Program-made: the position numbers and the translations under genes
Assembly: GCF_017573545.1 (NCBI RefSeq)
Contig: NZ_JAGEOK010000002.1
Coordinates: forward strand, 248,001-312,000
From: Actinomadura nitritigenes
GTDB taxonomy: Bacteria; Actinomycetota; Actinomycetes; Streptosporangiales; Streptosporangiaceae
DNA length: 64,000 bases
Direction: 5' to 3'
In this document: positions 17,108 to 24,142 of the stretch, piece after piece
Layout of the letters: each line of letters opens with the position of its first letter
Position numbering within the stretch: the first letter of the stretch is position 1
Notes under the pieces: generated by a model
Told to the model about the DNA's origin: nothing
Database searches by the model: none
Seen by the model: the letters and a program-made list of their open reading frames with translations, nothing else

Positions 17108-17956
17108 GTGCGGAAGCAGAAGTGGCTCATCACCGGCGTCAGTTCGGGCCTTGGGCGCGCCTTCGCCCAAGCCGCTCTGACGGCAGGGCACACCGTGGTC
17201 GGCACCGTCCGCTCCGAGGAGGACCTGCATGCCTTCGAGGGGCTCGAGCCCGGGTCCGCGCACGGCCGGATCCTGGACGTGACCGACGCCGACGCCGTGT
17301 CGAATGTGATCACGGAGGTGGAGCAGAGCGTCGGCCCCCTGGACGTCGTCATCGCCAACGCCGGCTACGGCCTGGAGGGCGTCTTCGAGGAGACCCCGCT
17401 GGCCGAGGTGCGGCGGCAGTTCGAGGTCAACGTGTTCGGGGCGGTGGCCACGCTCCAGGCGGCGCTGCCCCACATGCGCCGGCGCCGCCGCGGGCACCTG
17501 ATGGCCGTCACCTCCATGGGCGGGCTCATGGCCGTGCCCGGCATGTCCGCCTACTGCGGCAGCAAGTTCGCCCTGGAAGGCATCCTCGAGGCACTGGGCA
17601 AGGAGGTCGCGCAGTTCGGGATCCACGTGACGGCGATCGAGCCCGGCTCCTTCCGCACCGACTGGGCCGGACGGTCCATGACACGCGCCGCACAGACCAT
17701 CGACGACTACGACGAGCTGTTCACCCCCATCCGCGAGGCGCGGCGGAAGGCGAGCGGGAACCAGCTGGGCGATCCGGCCAAGGCCGGGGACGCCGTCGTG
17801 CACATCGCTTCGGTCGAGGAGCCGCCGAATCACCTCGTCCTGGGCTCGGACGCGCTGCGACTGGTCGCCGCCGCACGCACGGCCGTGGACGACGACATCC
17901 GCGCATGGGAGACCCTCTCCCGCACGACCGACTTCGCCGAAGGCGCTCAGCTCTGA
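17108..17956 (+). CDS. Short-chain dehydrogenase/reductase
   Basis: A 282-residue SDR. The cofactor motif is TGVSSGLGR (about 9-17), the NAG motif IANAGYG (about 84) and the catalytic Tyr/Lys pair YCGSK (about 155-159), with SMGGLM carrying the catalytic Ser region. The absence of an acidic residue after the second strand (GTVRSEED) suggests NADP(H), as inference. GTG start at 17108 with GGAGGAG just before. Its stop overlaps the ATG of the TetR gene (TGATG), so the regulator is coupled to the enzyme it probably controls. Substrate unknown. Confidence 0.9.
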   Translation: MRKQKWLITGVSSGLGRAFAQAALTAGHTVVGTVRSEEDLHAFEGLEPGSAHGRILDVTDADAVSNVITEVEQSVGPLDVVIANAGYGLEGVFEETPLAEVRRQFEVNVFGAVATLQAALPHMRRRRRGHLMAVTSMGGLMAVPGMSAYCGSKFALEGILEALGKEVAQFGIHVTAIEPGSFRTDWAGRSMTRAAQTIDDYDELFTPIREARRKASGNQLGDPAKAGDAVVHIASVEEPPNHLVLGSDALRLVAAARTAVDDDIRAWETLSRTTDFAEGAQL

Positions 17957-18570
17957 TGCCCGGCCACCAGGCCGCGCGCAGCCGGCGCACCACCGAACGC
18001 AAGGGCGATGTACGGGAGCGGGCCATCCTCGACACCTGCGAGGCGCTGCTGGCGGAGAAGGGCTACGACGCCATGACCGTCGGCGACATCGCCCAGGGCG
18101 CCGGCATCACGCGCGGCGCCCTGTACTTCTACTTCGGCTCCAAGCAAGAAGTGGTCACGGCGCTCGTGGCCCGGACCGTCGAGCACCTGTGGGAGCGGTC
18201 GCGGGCCACCGCGCAGGCCGACGAGCCGCGCCAGGCCATCGCGGCGGCCATGCGGCGCACGGTCGAGCTGTGGAACGAGCACGGCCTGGTCATGCGCACG
18301 GCGATCGACCTGTCGTTGACCGTGCCGGAGATCGGCGAGCTGTGGAGTCGCACGGCCGACCTGTTCATCGCGGCCATCACCGCCGTCCTGGAACGAGCCG
18401 GCGTTCAGGCCGGCGCCGGACCGGACCGAGCGCCGGCGATGGCGCGCGCCCTGTGCTGGATGATCGAGCGGACCTTCTACCACGCCTCGCAGGAGTCCCG
18501 CGGGAAGCTGCAAGAGGCATCGTCGACCTGCGAGCACATCTGGCTGATCAGCGCCGGCCTGACCGCCTGA
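17956..18570 (+). CDS. TetR/AcrR family regulator (EthR-like C-terminus)
   Basis: A 204-residue regulator. The N-terminal helix-turn-helix is typical: AILDTCEALLAEKGYDAMTVGDIAQGAGITRGALYFYFGSKQEV (about 23-67 in total). The C-terminal domain, with RTAIDLSLTVPEIGELW and CWMIERTFYHA, resembles the ligand domain of EthR-type regulators. It is translationally coupled to the SDR gene. Likely a repressor of that operon, lifted by the enzyme's substrate or a related small molecule. Confidence 0.9.
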   Translation: MPGHQAARSRRTTERKGDVRERAILDTCEALLAEKGYDAMTVGDIAQGAGITRGALYFYFGSKQEVVTALVARTVEHLWERSRATAQADEPRQAIAAAMRRTVELWNEHGLVMRTAIDLSLTVPEIGELWSRTADLFIAAITAVLERAGVQAGAGPDRAPAMARALCWMIERTFYHASQESRGKLQEASSTCEHIWLISAGLTA

Positions 18571-18640
18571 CGCATCTGCCGACCCGGCCCCGGGCCGAGG
18601 CCCGCCGACGCGGTGTAGCGGCCGTGGCGGCACGGGTGGG

Positions 18641-18669
18641 GACCCGGGCGGCGCGGGGCCGCCCGGGTC
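18641..18669. terminator. Bidirectional hairpin between convergent genes
   Basis: A perfect 12-bp stem (GACCCGGGCGGC / GCCGCCCGGGTC) with a 5-nt loop. It lies between the TetR stop (18570) and the stop of the secreted-protein gene on the other strand (18692). No long T-run, as common in high-GC actinomycetes. It can serve both directions. Confidence 0.65.
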
Positions 18670-18691
18670 GCGGGACGTCAGCTCTCAGCGG

Positions 18692-19189
18692 TCACTGGGA
18701 GAAGACGTAGGTGGCCGTGAGGGTGACGGACTGCACCAGGCAGAACCCGCCCGTCGCGTGGACGGTCTGGTTGCTGAAGGTGACGGTGGCCGGGAGCGCG
18801 TCCCCGCCGGAGTAGGTGCCGTTGATGGTGCCGCCGTAGGTGCAGCCGAGGGCCTCGACCGAGAAGCCGCTGAGGGTGGCGTTGCCGCCGCTCAGGCTGC
18901 CGGTCCAGGGCAGGTTCTGCGGCGTGACGCTGGCGGGGCAGCCGGAGATGCTCGCGGAGGTGACCGTGAGGGAGCCGTCGGCGGCGAGGTCGCCGCTGAG
19001 GGTGGACCCGCTGCAGGTCACGGCGGTGCCCGCGTCGATCGTCATGTTGCCGGACAGGTTGGCGGTGTAGGGCCCGGCCGTCCAGGCCAGGGCGGGGGCG
19101 GCGGTCGCGGCGACGGCGATGGCGGTGGCGGCCGCCGAGGCGGAGGCGATGGCGGCGAGCTTCTTGATGCGGGACAAGGAAGTCCTCAT
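18692..19189 (-). CDS. Small secreted protein, unknown function
   Basis: A 165-residue exported protein. A Lys/Arg start (MRTSLSRIKKLAA) leads into an Ala-rich signal segment ending in APALA, with cleavage likely before WTAGPYTANLSG. The mature part is a Thr/Ser/Gly-rich, strand-like sequence with four cysteines (AVTCSG, ISGCPA, LGCTYGG, GFCLV) suited to two disulfides and ends TATYVFSQ. It resembles other actinomycete secreted beta-rich proteins of unknown function. The frame is open further upstream, but only the ATG at 19187-19189 gives a proper signal peptide. A promoter and a 24-bp palindrome lie 160-210 nt upstream. Confidence 0.8.
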   Translation of the reverse strand: MRTSLSRIKKLAAIASASAAATAIAVAATAAPALAWTAGPYTANLSGNMTIDAGTAVTCSGSTLSGDLAADGSLTVTSASISGCPASVTPQNLPWTGSLSGGNATLSGFSVEALGCTYGGTINGTYSGGDALPATVTFSNQTVHATGGFCLVQSVTLTATYVFSQ

Positions 19190-19348
19190 TTCGGGGACGA
19201 CGGGCGTCGCGCCTGCACCCGGAGGGGTGGGAGATCCGCGACCCGGGACGCCCGATCCGCTCATGTCGGGTGGGCGGTTGGGAGCACCGCGGCGTCGGGG
19301 AGCGGTGTCCGGAAACCGTCGCGCCACTCGACATCGGTGACCGGCCAC

Positions 19349-19372
19349 CTGGGTAGAACGCGTTCTACCCAG
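19349..19372. promoter_or_regulatory. 24-bp perfect palindrome (TetR-type operator)
   Basis: A perfect 24-bp inverted repeat with half-site CTGGGTAGAACG. The core TAGAAC-GC-GTTCTA closely resembles operators of KstR-type TetR repressors. It begins right after the -10 of the promoter reading towards the secreted-protein gene and covers the expected transcription start, a classical repressor position. Which regulator binds is unknown; the EthR-like TetR 0.8 kb away is one candidate. Confidence 0.7.
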
Positions 19373-19401
19373 AACGTAGACAGCGCTCAGGAATCCGTCA
19401 A
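19373..19401 (-). promoter_or_regulatory. Sigma-70-type promoter of the secreted-protein gene
   Basis: On the minus strand TTGACG (-35, 19396-19401) and TACGTT (-10, 19373-19378) are separated by exactly 17 nt. The 24-bp palindrome abuts the -10 downstream. Spacing and match are good for a primary-sigma promoter. Confidence 0.55.
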
Positions 19402-19667
19402 TACCCGGATATGGATTCTCAGGCCACAGCGGCCGCCACCACAGGATCCTGCGGACCCGGAGAAGACCAGAACCAAAGTCCGTTGCAATTCGGTCGGCGG
19501 CGGGATGGTTCTTCGGGCAACCAAATCGCATTTCGCGGCGCCGGGAACCGGTCCGCCGGGCGTTCTCCGGCAAGGAGACGGCGAATTCGGATTCGGCACC
19601 GTCCCCGACCCGGCTTTCCGCGGCGCGCGGAAGCCGGGTCCGGACGGCGGCGCCGCGGGTACGCGGG

Positions 19668-20636
19668 TCAGCCGAAGCGTTCCCGCAGCGCCGGGAGGAG
19701 GTCGCCCTCCGCCCAGGTGCGGAAGTCCTTCTGGTGGTCGGGCCCGCTCTGGCAGAACGCGATGTGCGTGAACCCCGCGTCCTTCCACTGCTGGACGGCC
19801 TGGAGGTAGTCCTCCACGTTGTCGCCGCACGGAACGGACTCGGCGACGTCGTCCGGCCGGACGGTCTTCGCGGCCGCCTCGAAGTTGACCGTGCCCGGGA
19901 GCTCCGCCATCACCTTCCAGCCGGGGGCCGAGAACTTCCAGTAGCGGTGCGCCCGCTGCTTGCACTCCTCGCGGTCCTGCCCGTAGGCGACGGGGATCTG
20001 CCCGTAGACGGGCTTGCCCTCGCCGCCCTCGCGGTGGAACAGGCTCACCACGTCGCCGACGGGCTGGTCGGAGATGAGCAGGTCGGCGTGCTGCGCGGCC
20101 AGCCGTCCGGCGCGCGACCCGAACGCGGCCATGCCGATCGGGACGGGCCGGTCCGGCAGGTCCCACAGCTTCGCGGAGTCGACCCGGAAGTGCTCGCCCT
20201 CGTAGTTGACGTAGTCGCCGGAGAACAGCGCCCGGATGATCTCGACGGCCTCGGCGAACATCTCGTGCCGGACGTCCGCCGACGGCCAGCCGCGCCCCAC
20301 GACGTGCTCGTTCAGGTTCTCGCCCGCGCCCAGGCCGAGGGTGAACCGGCCGTCGGACAGCACCCCCACGGTGGCGGCCTTCTGCGCCACCACCGCCGGG
20401 TGGTACCGCATGATCGGGCAGGTCACGAACGTCATCAGCGGGATGCGGTGGGTCGCCTGGGCGAGGGCGCCGAGCACCGACCACGCGTAGGCGGAGTGCC
20501 CCTGGTCCTCCAGCCACGGGAAGTAGTGGTCGGAGATGACCGAGTAGTCGAAGCCGGCGTCCTCGGCCTCGACGAGGTCGGTGACGAGCTGTTTGGGCGG
20601 TGTCTGCTCGCAGAGCAGCGTGTATCCGAATTCCAT
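19668..20636 (-). CDS. LLM-class F420-dependent oxidoreductase
   Basis: A 322-residue luciferase-like monooxygenase fold protein. It has SVISDHYFPW (about 31), PLMTFVTCPIMRYHPAVVAQKAATV, and the family motif GRFTLGLGAGENLNEH (about 97-112), and ends ALRERFG. This subfamily (TIGR03557-like, F420-dependent glucose-6-phosphate-dehydrogenase relatives) uses coenzyme F420 in actinomycetes. ATG at 20634-20636; the frame continues upstream, but this start matches the family N-terminus MEFGYTLLCEQ. It stands alone, 50 nt after the ferritin-like gene on the same strand. Substrate unknown. Confidence 0.88.
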   Translation of the reverse strand: MEFGYTLLCEQTPPKQLVTDLVEAEDAGFDYSVISDHYFPWLEDQGHSAYAWSVLGALAQATHRIPLMTFVTCPIMRYHPAVVAQKAATVGVLSDGRFTLGLGAGENLNEHVVGRGWPSADVRHEMFAEAVEIIRALFSGDYVNYEGEHFRVDSAKLWDLPDRPVPIGMAAFGSRAGRLAAQHADLLISDQPVGDVVSLFHREGGEGKPVYGQIPVAYGQDREECKQRAHRYWKFSAPGWKVMAELPGTVNFEAAAKTVRPDDVAESVPCGDNVEDYLQAVQQWKDAGFTHIAFCQSGPDHQKDFRTWAEGDLLPALRERFG

Positions 20637-20686
20637 GACGGCTCGGTACCCGCCGGGACGCGCCCAATCGCCGGAACGCTCCGGAT

Positions 20687-21223
20687 TCAGTTGCCGAGGA
20701 GGTCCATGAGGTCGTCGGCGTGCTCCTCCTCCTCGGCGAGGATGTGCTCCATGAGGCGGCGGGTGGTGACGTCCCCGTCGCCGAGCCACCGGATGATCTC
20801 CTGGTACGACTCGATGACGATCCGCTCGGCGACCAGGTTCTCCTCGAGCATCCCCTTGAGGTCGCCGTCCTCGAAGGTCTCGTAGGTGGTGTGCGAGCGC
20901 TTCGCCAGCGTCTCGGGGTCGAAGTCGGGGTCGCCGCCCAGCTGGCTGATCCGCTCGGCGGCGCGCATCGCGTGGTCGCGCTCCTCGTCCGCGTGCTCGG
21001 TGAACTCGGCGGCGACCTGCGCGCGGTCGATGCCGGTGGCGCTGATCGCGTGCCGCGAGTAGCGCATCCAGCAGACGATCTCGGTGGCGAGCACGTCGTT
21101 GAGGACGCCGATGACCTCGTCGGGACTGCGCTTGTAGCCGGTCGTCACCGGCCCGTCGGCCATCTTCTGCCGGGCGCGTTCCCGGATCCTCGCCACGTCG
21201 ATGCTGAAGCTGCTCTCGGTCAT
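20687..21223 (-). CDS. Ferritin-like / bacterioferritin-type protein
   Basis: A 178-residue four-helix ferritin-like protein. Iron-ligand patterns are visible: ATEIVCWMRYSRH (helix A), EHADEERDHAMRAAERI (ExxH in helix B), NLVAERIVIESYQEII (helix C) and ILAEEEEHADDLMDLL (ExxH in helix D). Members store or detoxify iron. ATG at 21221-21223 with a strong GGAGGAGA site. It may read through into the LLM gene 50 nt downstream. Confidence 0.88.
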   Translation of the reverse strand: MTESSFSIDVARIRERARQKMADGPVTTGYKRSPDEVIGVLNDVLATEIVCWMRYSRHAISATGIDRAQVAAEFTEHADEERDHAMRAAERISQLGGDPDFDPETLAKRSHTTYETFEDGDLKGMLEENLVAERIVIESYQEIIRWLGDGDVTTRRLMEHILAEEEEHADDLMDLLGN

Positions 21224-21369
21224 GCCTCTCCTCCTGGTCGGCGCGCGGACGCCCCTTCTCCTACCCAGCCCCCGATCTCCATGCCGGCAGGGGCGGAGAC
21301 GGCCAAACGGCGGCGGAGACGGGCGGGGCCGCCGGGACGGCACGACACTCAGGGTGAGGGCGTCGCTAC

Positions 21370-21399
21370 TTGGACACGTTCCGTCACGCGTGCTATACG
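21370..21399 (+). promoter_or_regulatory. Candidate promoter for the two-peptide operon
   Basis: TTGGAC (21370-21375) and TATACG (21394-21399) are 18 nt apart, about 90 nt upstream of the first peptide gene, in a locally AT-richer stretch. A reasonable sigma-70-like match; unproven. Confidence 0.4.
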
Positions 21400-21488
21400 T
21401 AGAGCTATCTCGCCTCGGCCTGGGGCGGGAAAGGGACATCCGGGCTCCACCTTGAGATCCGGGCGTGACAAGGAAGAAAAGGAACCAC

Positions 21489-21773
21489 ATGAAGTCCTTC
21501 AGCTACACCGAGCTGGACAAGCTGGCCGGCGAGGTTCTGCCGGAGCGCGCCGTTCTGTCCACCCTTCTGGTCGGTGGCGACAACGACAACGAGAACCTCA
21601 ACTTCAACCACGGCGGCGGCGGCCACGACGGCGGCACGACCGCGGTCGTCCCGAACTGCCAGAGCAACATCAACCACTCGCAGGGCGGCCTCATCGGCGC
21701 GCTGGGGCTCAGCTCCGAGAACCCCAACAACGAGTTCACCTGCGCCGGCAGCTCGGTGGTCTCGGGTCACTGA
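21489..21773 (+). CDS. Putative ribosomal peptide precursor 1 (leader, N-x repeat, two Cys)
   Basis: A 94-residue peptide starting MKSFSYTELDKLAGEVLPER. It shares three blocks with the peptide at 21884-22180: an N-terminal leader-like FSYxELDxL...GEVLPERAxLSTLL, a double-Gly followed by alternating Asn (DNDNENLNFN), and a C-terminal part with two Cys (NCQ and FTC) around a Gly/Leu-rich GGLIGALGL. No signal peptide. ATG with AAGGAA upstream. A terminator follows, so this copy is probably made in excess over the downstream genes. The conserved leader plus variable core suggests a precursor that is modified or cut after the GG; I know no named family for it. Confidence 0.75.
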   Translation: MKSFSYTELDKLAGEVLPERAVLSTLLVGGDNDNENLNFNHGGGGHDGGTTAVVPNCQSNINHSQGGLIGALGLSSENPNNEFTCAGSSVVSGH

Positions 21774-21808
21774 TCCGAAACGACGTGCTCGCGGGCTCCG
21801 GCCCGCCT

Positions 21809-21848
21809 GGGAAGGGCTGGCGTTCTCCCGCCGGCCCTTCCCCCCTTT
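21809..21848 (+). terminator. Intrinsic terminator / attenuator between the two peptide genes
   Basis: A 14-bp stem (21809-21822 with 21829-21842, one G-T wobble) and a 6-nt loop TTCTCC, followed by CCCCTTTTC. It lies 35 nt after peptide 1 and 42 nt before peptide 2. It would let peptide 1 be transcribed more than peptide 2 and the peptidase. Confidence 0.7.
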
Positions 21849-21883
21849 TCTCCGGTTATCTGTGACGACCTGTAAGGCGACCG

Positions 21884-22180
21884 ATGAGCCAGACCAACCC
21901 TCAGACGTTCAGCTACGCGGAACTCGACCGGCTGTCCGGCGAGGTACTGCCGGAGCGGGCCCTGCTGTCGACCCTGCTCGCCGGCGGCGGCGACAACGGC
22001 AACAAGAACATCAACCTCAACGACGGCGGGTCCGGGGCGGCCGACTCCGAGGTCACCTACGCCTGCCAGTACACGCACTCGACCGGCACGCCGGGCCTCC
22101 TCGGCACGGGCCTGCTCGCCGAAGCCGGCTACACGACGACGACCTGCGTCCCGGTCGTGGTCCACCACCAGAGCACATGA
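21884..22180 (+). CDS. Putative ribosomal peptide precursor 2 (paralogue of peptide 1)
   Basis: A 98-residue paralogue: TFSYAELDRLSGEVLPERAL, then LLAGGGDNGNKNINLN, then a core with two Cys (TYACQ and TTTTC), GLLGTGLLAEAGY and C-terminus VVHHQST. The leader is far better conserved between the two copies than the core, as in precursor families served by one set of enzymes. Its stop overlaps the start of the M50 peptidase gene (ATGA), which ties the peptidase to this peptide. No signal peptide. Product unknown. Confidence 0.75.
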   Translation: MSQTNPQTFSYAELDRLSGEVLPERALLSTLLAGGGDNGNKNINLNDGGSGAADSEVTYACQYTHSTGTPGLLGTGLLAEAGYTTTTCVPVVVHHQST

Positions 22181-23658
22181 GCGGAGCACACCGGAAGGGC
22201 GCCTCCCCGTCGCGGGCGGCCGCGAGCGCCCCCGTACGCCCGGCGGGCACCGGGCGGCCGCCGGGCACGGAGCCTGCGGCGGGCACCGCCCGCCCGGCCG
22301 GCGCCGGACCGGCCGCGGGAGGCGCGACCTCCGTGGCGACGGCGCCGTCCACCCCGGTCCTCACCCTGCCGGTCCTGACCGACGGCGTGGAGTTGGTCGG
22401 CGAGTTCAAGAACTCCGGCTACCGCGAACCGCCGCAGCTCGTCTGCCTGCCGAACCGGCAGCTCGTCCGGCTCCCGCCGCTGCTGTTCCTGGTCGCGAAG
22501 GCGCTGCACGAGCACCGCCACCTCGCCCGCACCACCGACATCGAGACGGCGCTGGACCGGGTGGCCGAGGCGGTCTCGCGCGAGGCGGGGGCCCGGCTCA
22601 CCGGCGAGCAGGTCATCTACCTCGCCGACCGCAAGCTCGCGCCGCTCGGCGTCACCACCTACAGCGACGGCACCGCGCCGCCCGTGGTGAAGGCCGACCC
22701 GTTCCTCGGACTCCGGTTCCGGATCGCGGTGTTCCCCGAGTCGGTCACCTGGTTCGTCGCGGGCCTGTTCGCCTGGCTGTTCCGGCCGGTCGTGCTGGTG
22801 CTCACGCTGGCCGCCGTCGTCTCCGCCGAGACCTGGGTGCTCGCCACCCGGTCGATGAGCACGGCGCTGCAGCACGCCATCCTCGCCCCGGTGAGCATCC
22901 TGCTGATCATGGGGCTCGGGGTGGCGTCGTGCGCGTTCCACGAGATCGGGCACGCCGCCGCCTGCCGGTACGGGGGCGTCCGCCCCGGCGTGATGGGCTG
23001 CGGCATCTACCTGGTCTGGCCGGCGTTCTACACGGACATCACCGAGTCGTACCGGCTCGGCCGCCTCGGGCGGCTGCGGGCCGACCTCGCCGGCGTCTAC
23101 TTCAACGGCATCTTCGTCGTCGCGCTGACGCTGCTGTACGTGGAGACGGGGTTTGAGCCGCTGCTCGTCGCGGTGCTGTACGTCAACCTCGAGATCCTGC
23201 AGCAGCTGCTGCCGACGCTGCGCTTCGACGGCTACTACATCATGTCGGACCTCGTCGGGGTCCCCGACCTGTTCAAGTACATCGGGCCGATCCTGCGGCG
23301 CGCGCTGCTGCTGCGCCGCGCCGACAGCCGGCTGAACGACCTGAAGCGCTGGCCGCAGATCTTCGTCACGATGTGGGTGCTGGTCATCGTCCCGGTGATG
23401 CTGTTCCAGCTCGTCCTGATCTCCACGCAGGTCCCCGGGCTGATCCGGATGGACTGGCGGAAGATCCAGGGCCTGGCCGCCGAGGCCGCGAACGGCGCCG
23501 GCGCGCTGCAGCTGATCGCCTCCGGGCTGCAGATCGTGCTGCTGGTGCTGCCGCTGCTGGGACTCACGCTGATCGCGTACCGGATGCTGCGCGGCGCGGT
23601 GCGGATGGCCGTCAAGTACGTGAACGGGCCGTCCACCGAGCCGGCGCCGGGAGCCTGA
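22177..23658 (+). CDS. M50-type membrane metallopeptidase (putative peptide zinc metalloprotease)
   Basis: A 493-residue membrane protein. Residues 1-65 are Pro/Ala/Gly low complexity. Residues 70-165 are a soluble domain (ELVGEFKNSGYREPPQLVCLPNRQ, then TGEQVIYLADRKLAPLG) that could bind a leader peptide. From about 180 there are repeated membrane segments with the zinc motif HEIGH (255-259) and the second site LRFDGYYIMSDL (Asp351). This matches YydH/site-2-type peptidases associated with exported ribosomal peptides. Translationally coupled to peptide 2. Likely role: cutting the leader of the two paralogous peptides in the membrane. Confidence 0.82.
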   Translation: MSGAHRKGASPSRAAASAPVRPAGTGRPPGTEPAAGTARPAGAGPAAGGATSVATAPSTPVLTLPVLTDGVELVGEFKNSGYREPPQLVCLPNRQLVRLPPLLFLVAKALHEHRHLARTTDIETALDRVAEAVSREAGARLTGEQVIYLADRKLAPLGVTTYSDGTAPPVVKADPFLGLRFRIAVFPESVTWFVAGLFAWLFRPVVLVLTLAAVVSAETWVLATRSMSTALQHAILAPVSILLIMGLGVASCAFHEIGHAAACRYGGVRPGVMGCGIYLVWPAFYTDITESYRLGRLGRLRADLAGVYFNGIFVVALTLLYVETGFEPLLVAVLYVNLEILQQLLPTLRFDGYYIMSDLVGVPDLFKYIGPILRRALLLRRADSRLNDLKRWPQIFVTMWVLVIVPVMLFQLVLISTQVPGLIRMDWRKIQGLAAEAANGAGALQLIASGLQIVLLVLPLLGLTLIAYRMLRGAVRMAVKYVNGPSTEPAPGA

Positions 23659-23688
23659 CACCTGCCCCTGACCTCCGACCCCTGACCG

Positions 23689-23726
23689 CGCGGAGCGGGC
23701 CGCCAGTGTGGCGGCCCGCTCCGCGT
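23689..23726 (+). terminator. Hairpin terminator after the peptidase gene
   Basis: A perfect 15-bp stem (23690-23704 GCGGAGCGGGCCGCC with 23710-23724), extended by one more pair and a wobble, loop AGTGT, followed by TTCTC. It separates the peptide/M50 operon from the Cys-rich peptide operon. Confidence 0.75.
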
Positions 23727-23868
23727 TCTCGTCGATCAGAGGCCGTCCGGGCGACCGCCGGGCCCCGGGGCGCCGTGCCCGCCCCGGGCGGCTGTATCCA
23801 GCCTGTATCGGCTTTGTCGACCTCGCTCGTAGCGTCGCCTCCGTCCCCCGAAACGGAAGGAGCCGAGG

Positions 23869-24054
23869 ATGCTCGGAAAGATCGAGGCGCTGGGCGAGCG
23901 GATGCTCACCCGGCTGGTCCCGCAGACGCGCGCCGCGGCCAGCACCGGCTACTGGTGCTGGAACGACGGGCCCTGCGGCATCGAGTGCCTGGTGAAGAAG
24001 TGCTGCTACCTCTCCGGCAGCGGTACCTCCTGCAGCTGCGTCTACGTCTGCTGA
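23869..24054 (+). CDS. Cys-rich small peptide (61 aa, eight Cys), putative exported product
   Basis: The N-terminal 25 residues (MLGKIEALGERMLTRLVPQT, then RAAA) are amphipathic and charged, not a normal Sec signal; RAAA/STG is a possible cleavage site. The C-terminal core begins STGYWCWNDGPCGIEC and continues through LVKKCC and TSCSC to the final YVC: eight cysteines and two tryptophans in 37 residues. ATG with GGAAGGAG. It heads an operon with a thioredoxin-like protein, an ABC exporter, a MauE-like protein and an S26 peptidase, exactly what an oxidised, exported and cleaved peptide would need. I do not recognise a named family. Confidence 0.75.
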   Translation: MLGKIEALGERMLTRLVPQTRAAASTGYWCWNDGPCGIECLVKKCCYLSGSGTSCSCVYVC

Positions 24055-24083
24055 CCCGCACGGCCAGGCACGTCATCGGTTGA

Positions 24084-24123
24084 GCGGCGGCCGGGAGACG
24101 CTCCCCAGCGGCCCGGCCGCCGC
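24084..24123 (+). terminator. Hairpin between the Cys-rich peptide and the thioredoxin-like gene
   Basis: A perfect 12-bp stem (GCGGCGGCCGGG at 24084-24095, CCCGGCCGCCGC at 24112-24123) with a 16-nt loop and no T-run. It may act as a partial terminator or RNA-stability element that favours the peptide message over the export genes. Confidence 0.5.
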
Positions 24124-24142
24124 CTCGCGAAAGGTGGTCCCC

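Larger units (their letters stand above)
19190..19667. other. Intergenic region upstream of the secreted-protein gene
   Basis: About 478 nt without a credible gene. It holds the promoter and palindrome listed separately (19349-19401), giving a leader of about 175 nt for the secreted-protein mRNA. The rest, up to the end of the LLM oxidoreductase gene, shows nothing I can name. Confidence 0.5.

Noticed and set aside
21489..22180. Daptide or lanthipeptide precursors
   Set aside because: One core ends in Thr and an M50 peptidase is present, but the cores are polar with Cys and Asn, and no aminotransferase, decarboxylase-type or lanthionine enzymes are encoded nearby.
22129..23661. 510-residue minus-strand frame opposite the M50 peptidase
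   Set aside because: Gln/Arg/Asp-rich shadow; the plus strand has membrane helices, HEIGH and the FDGYY site.
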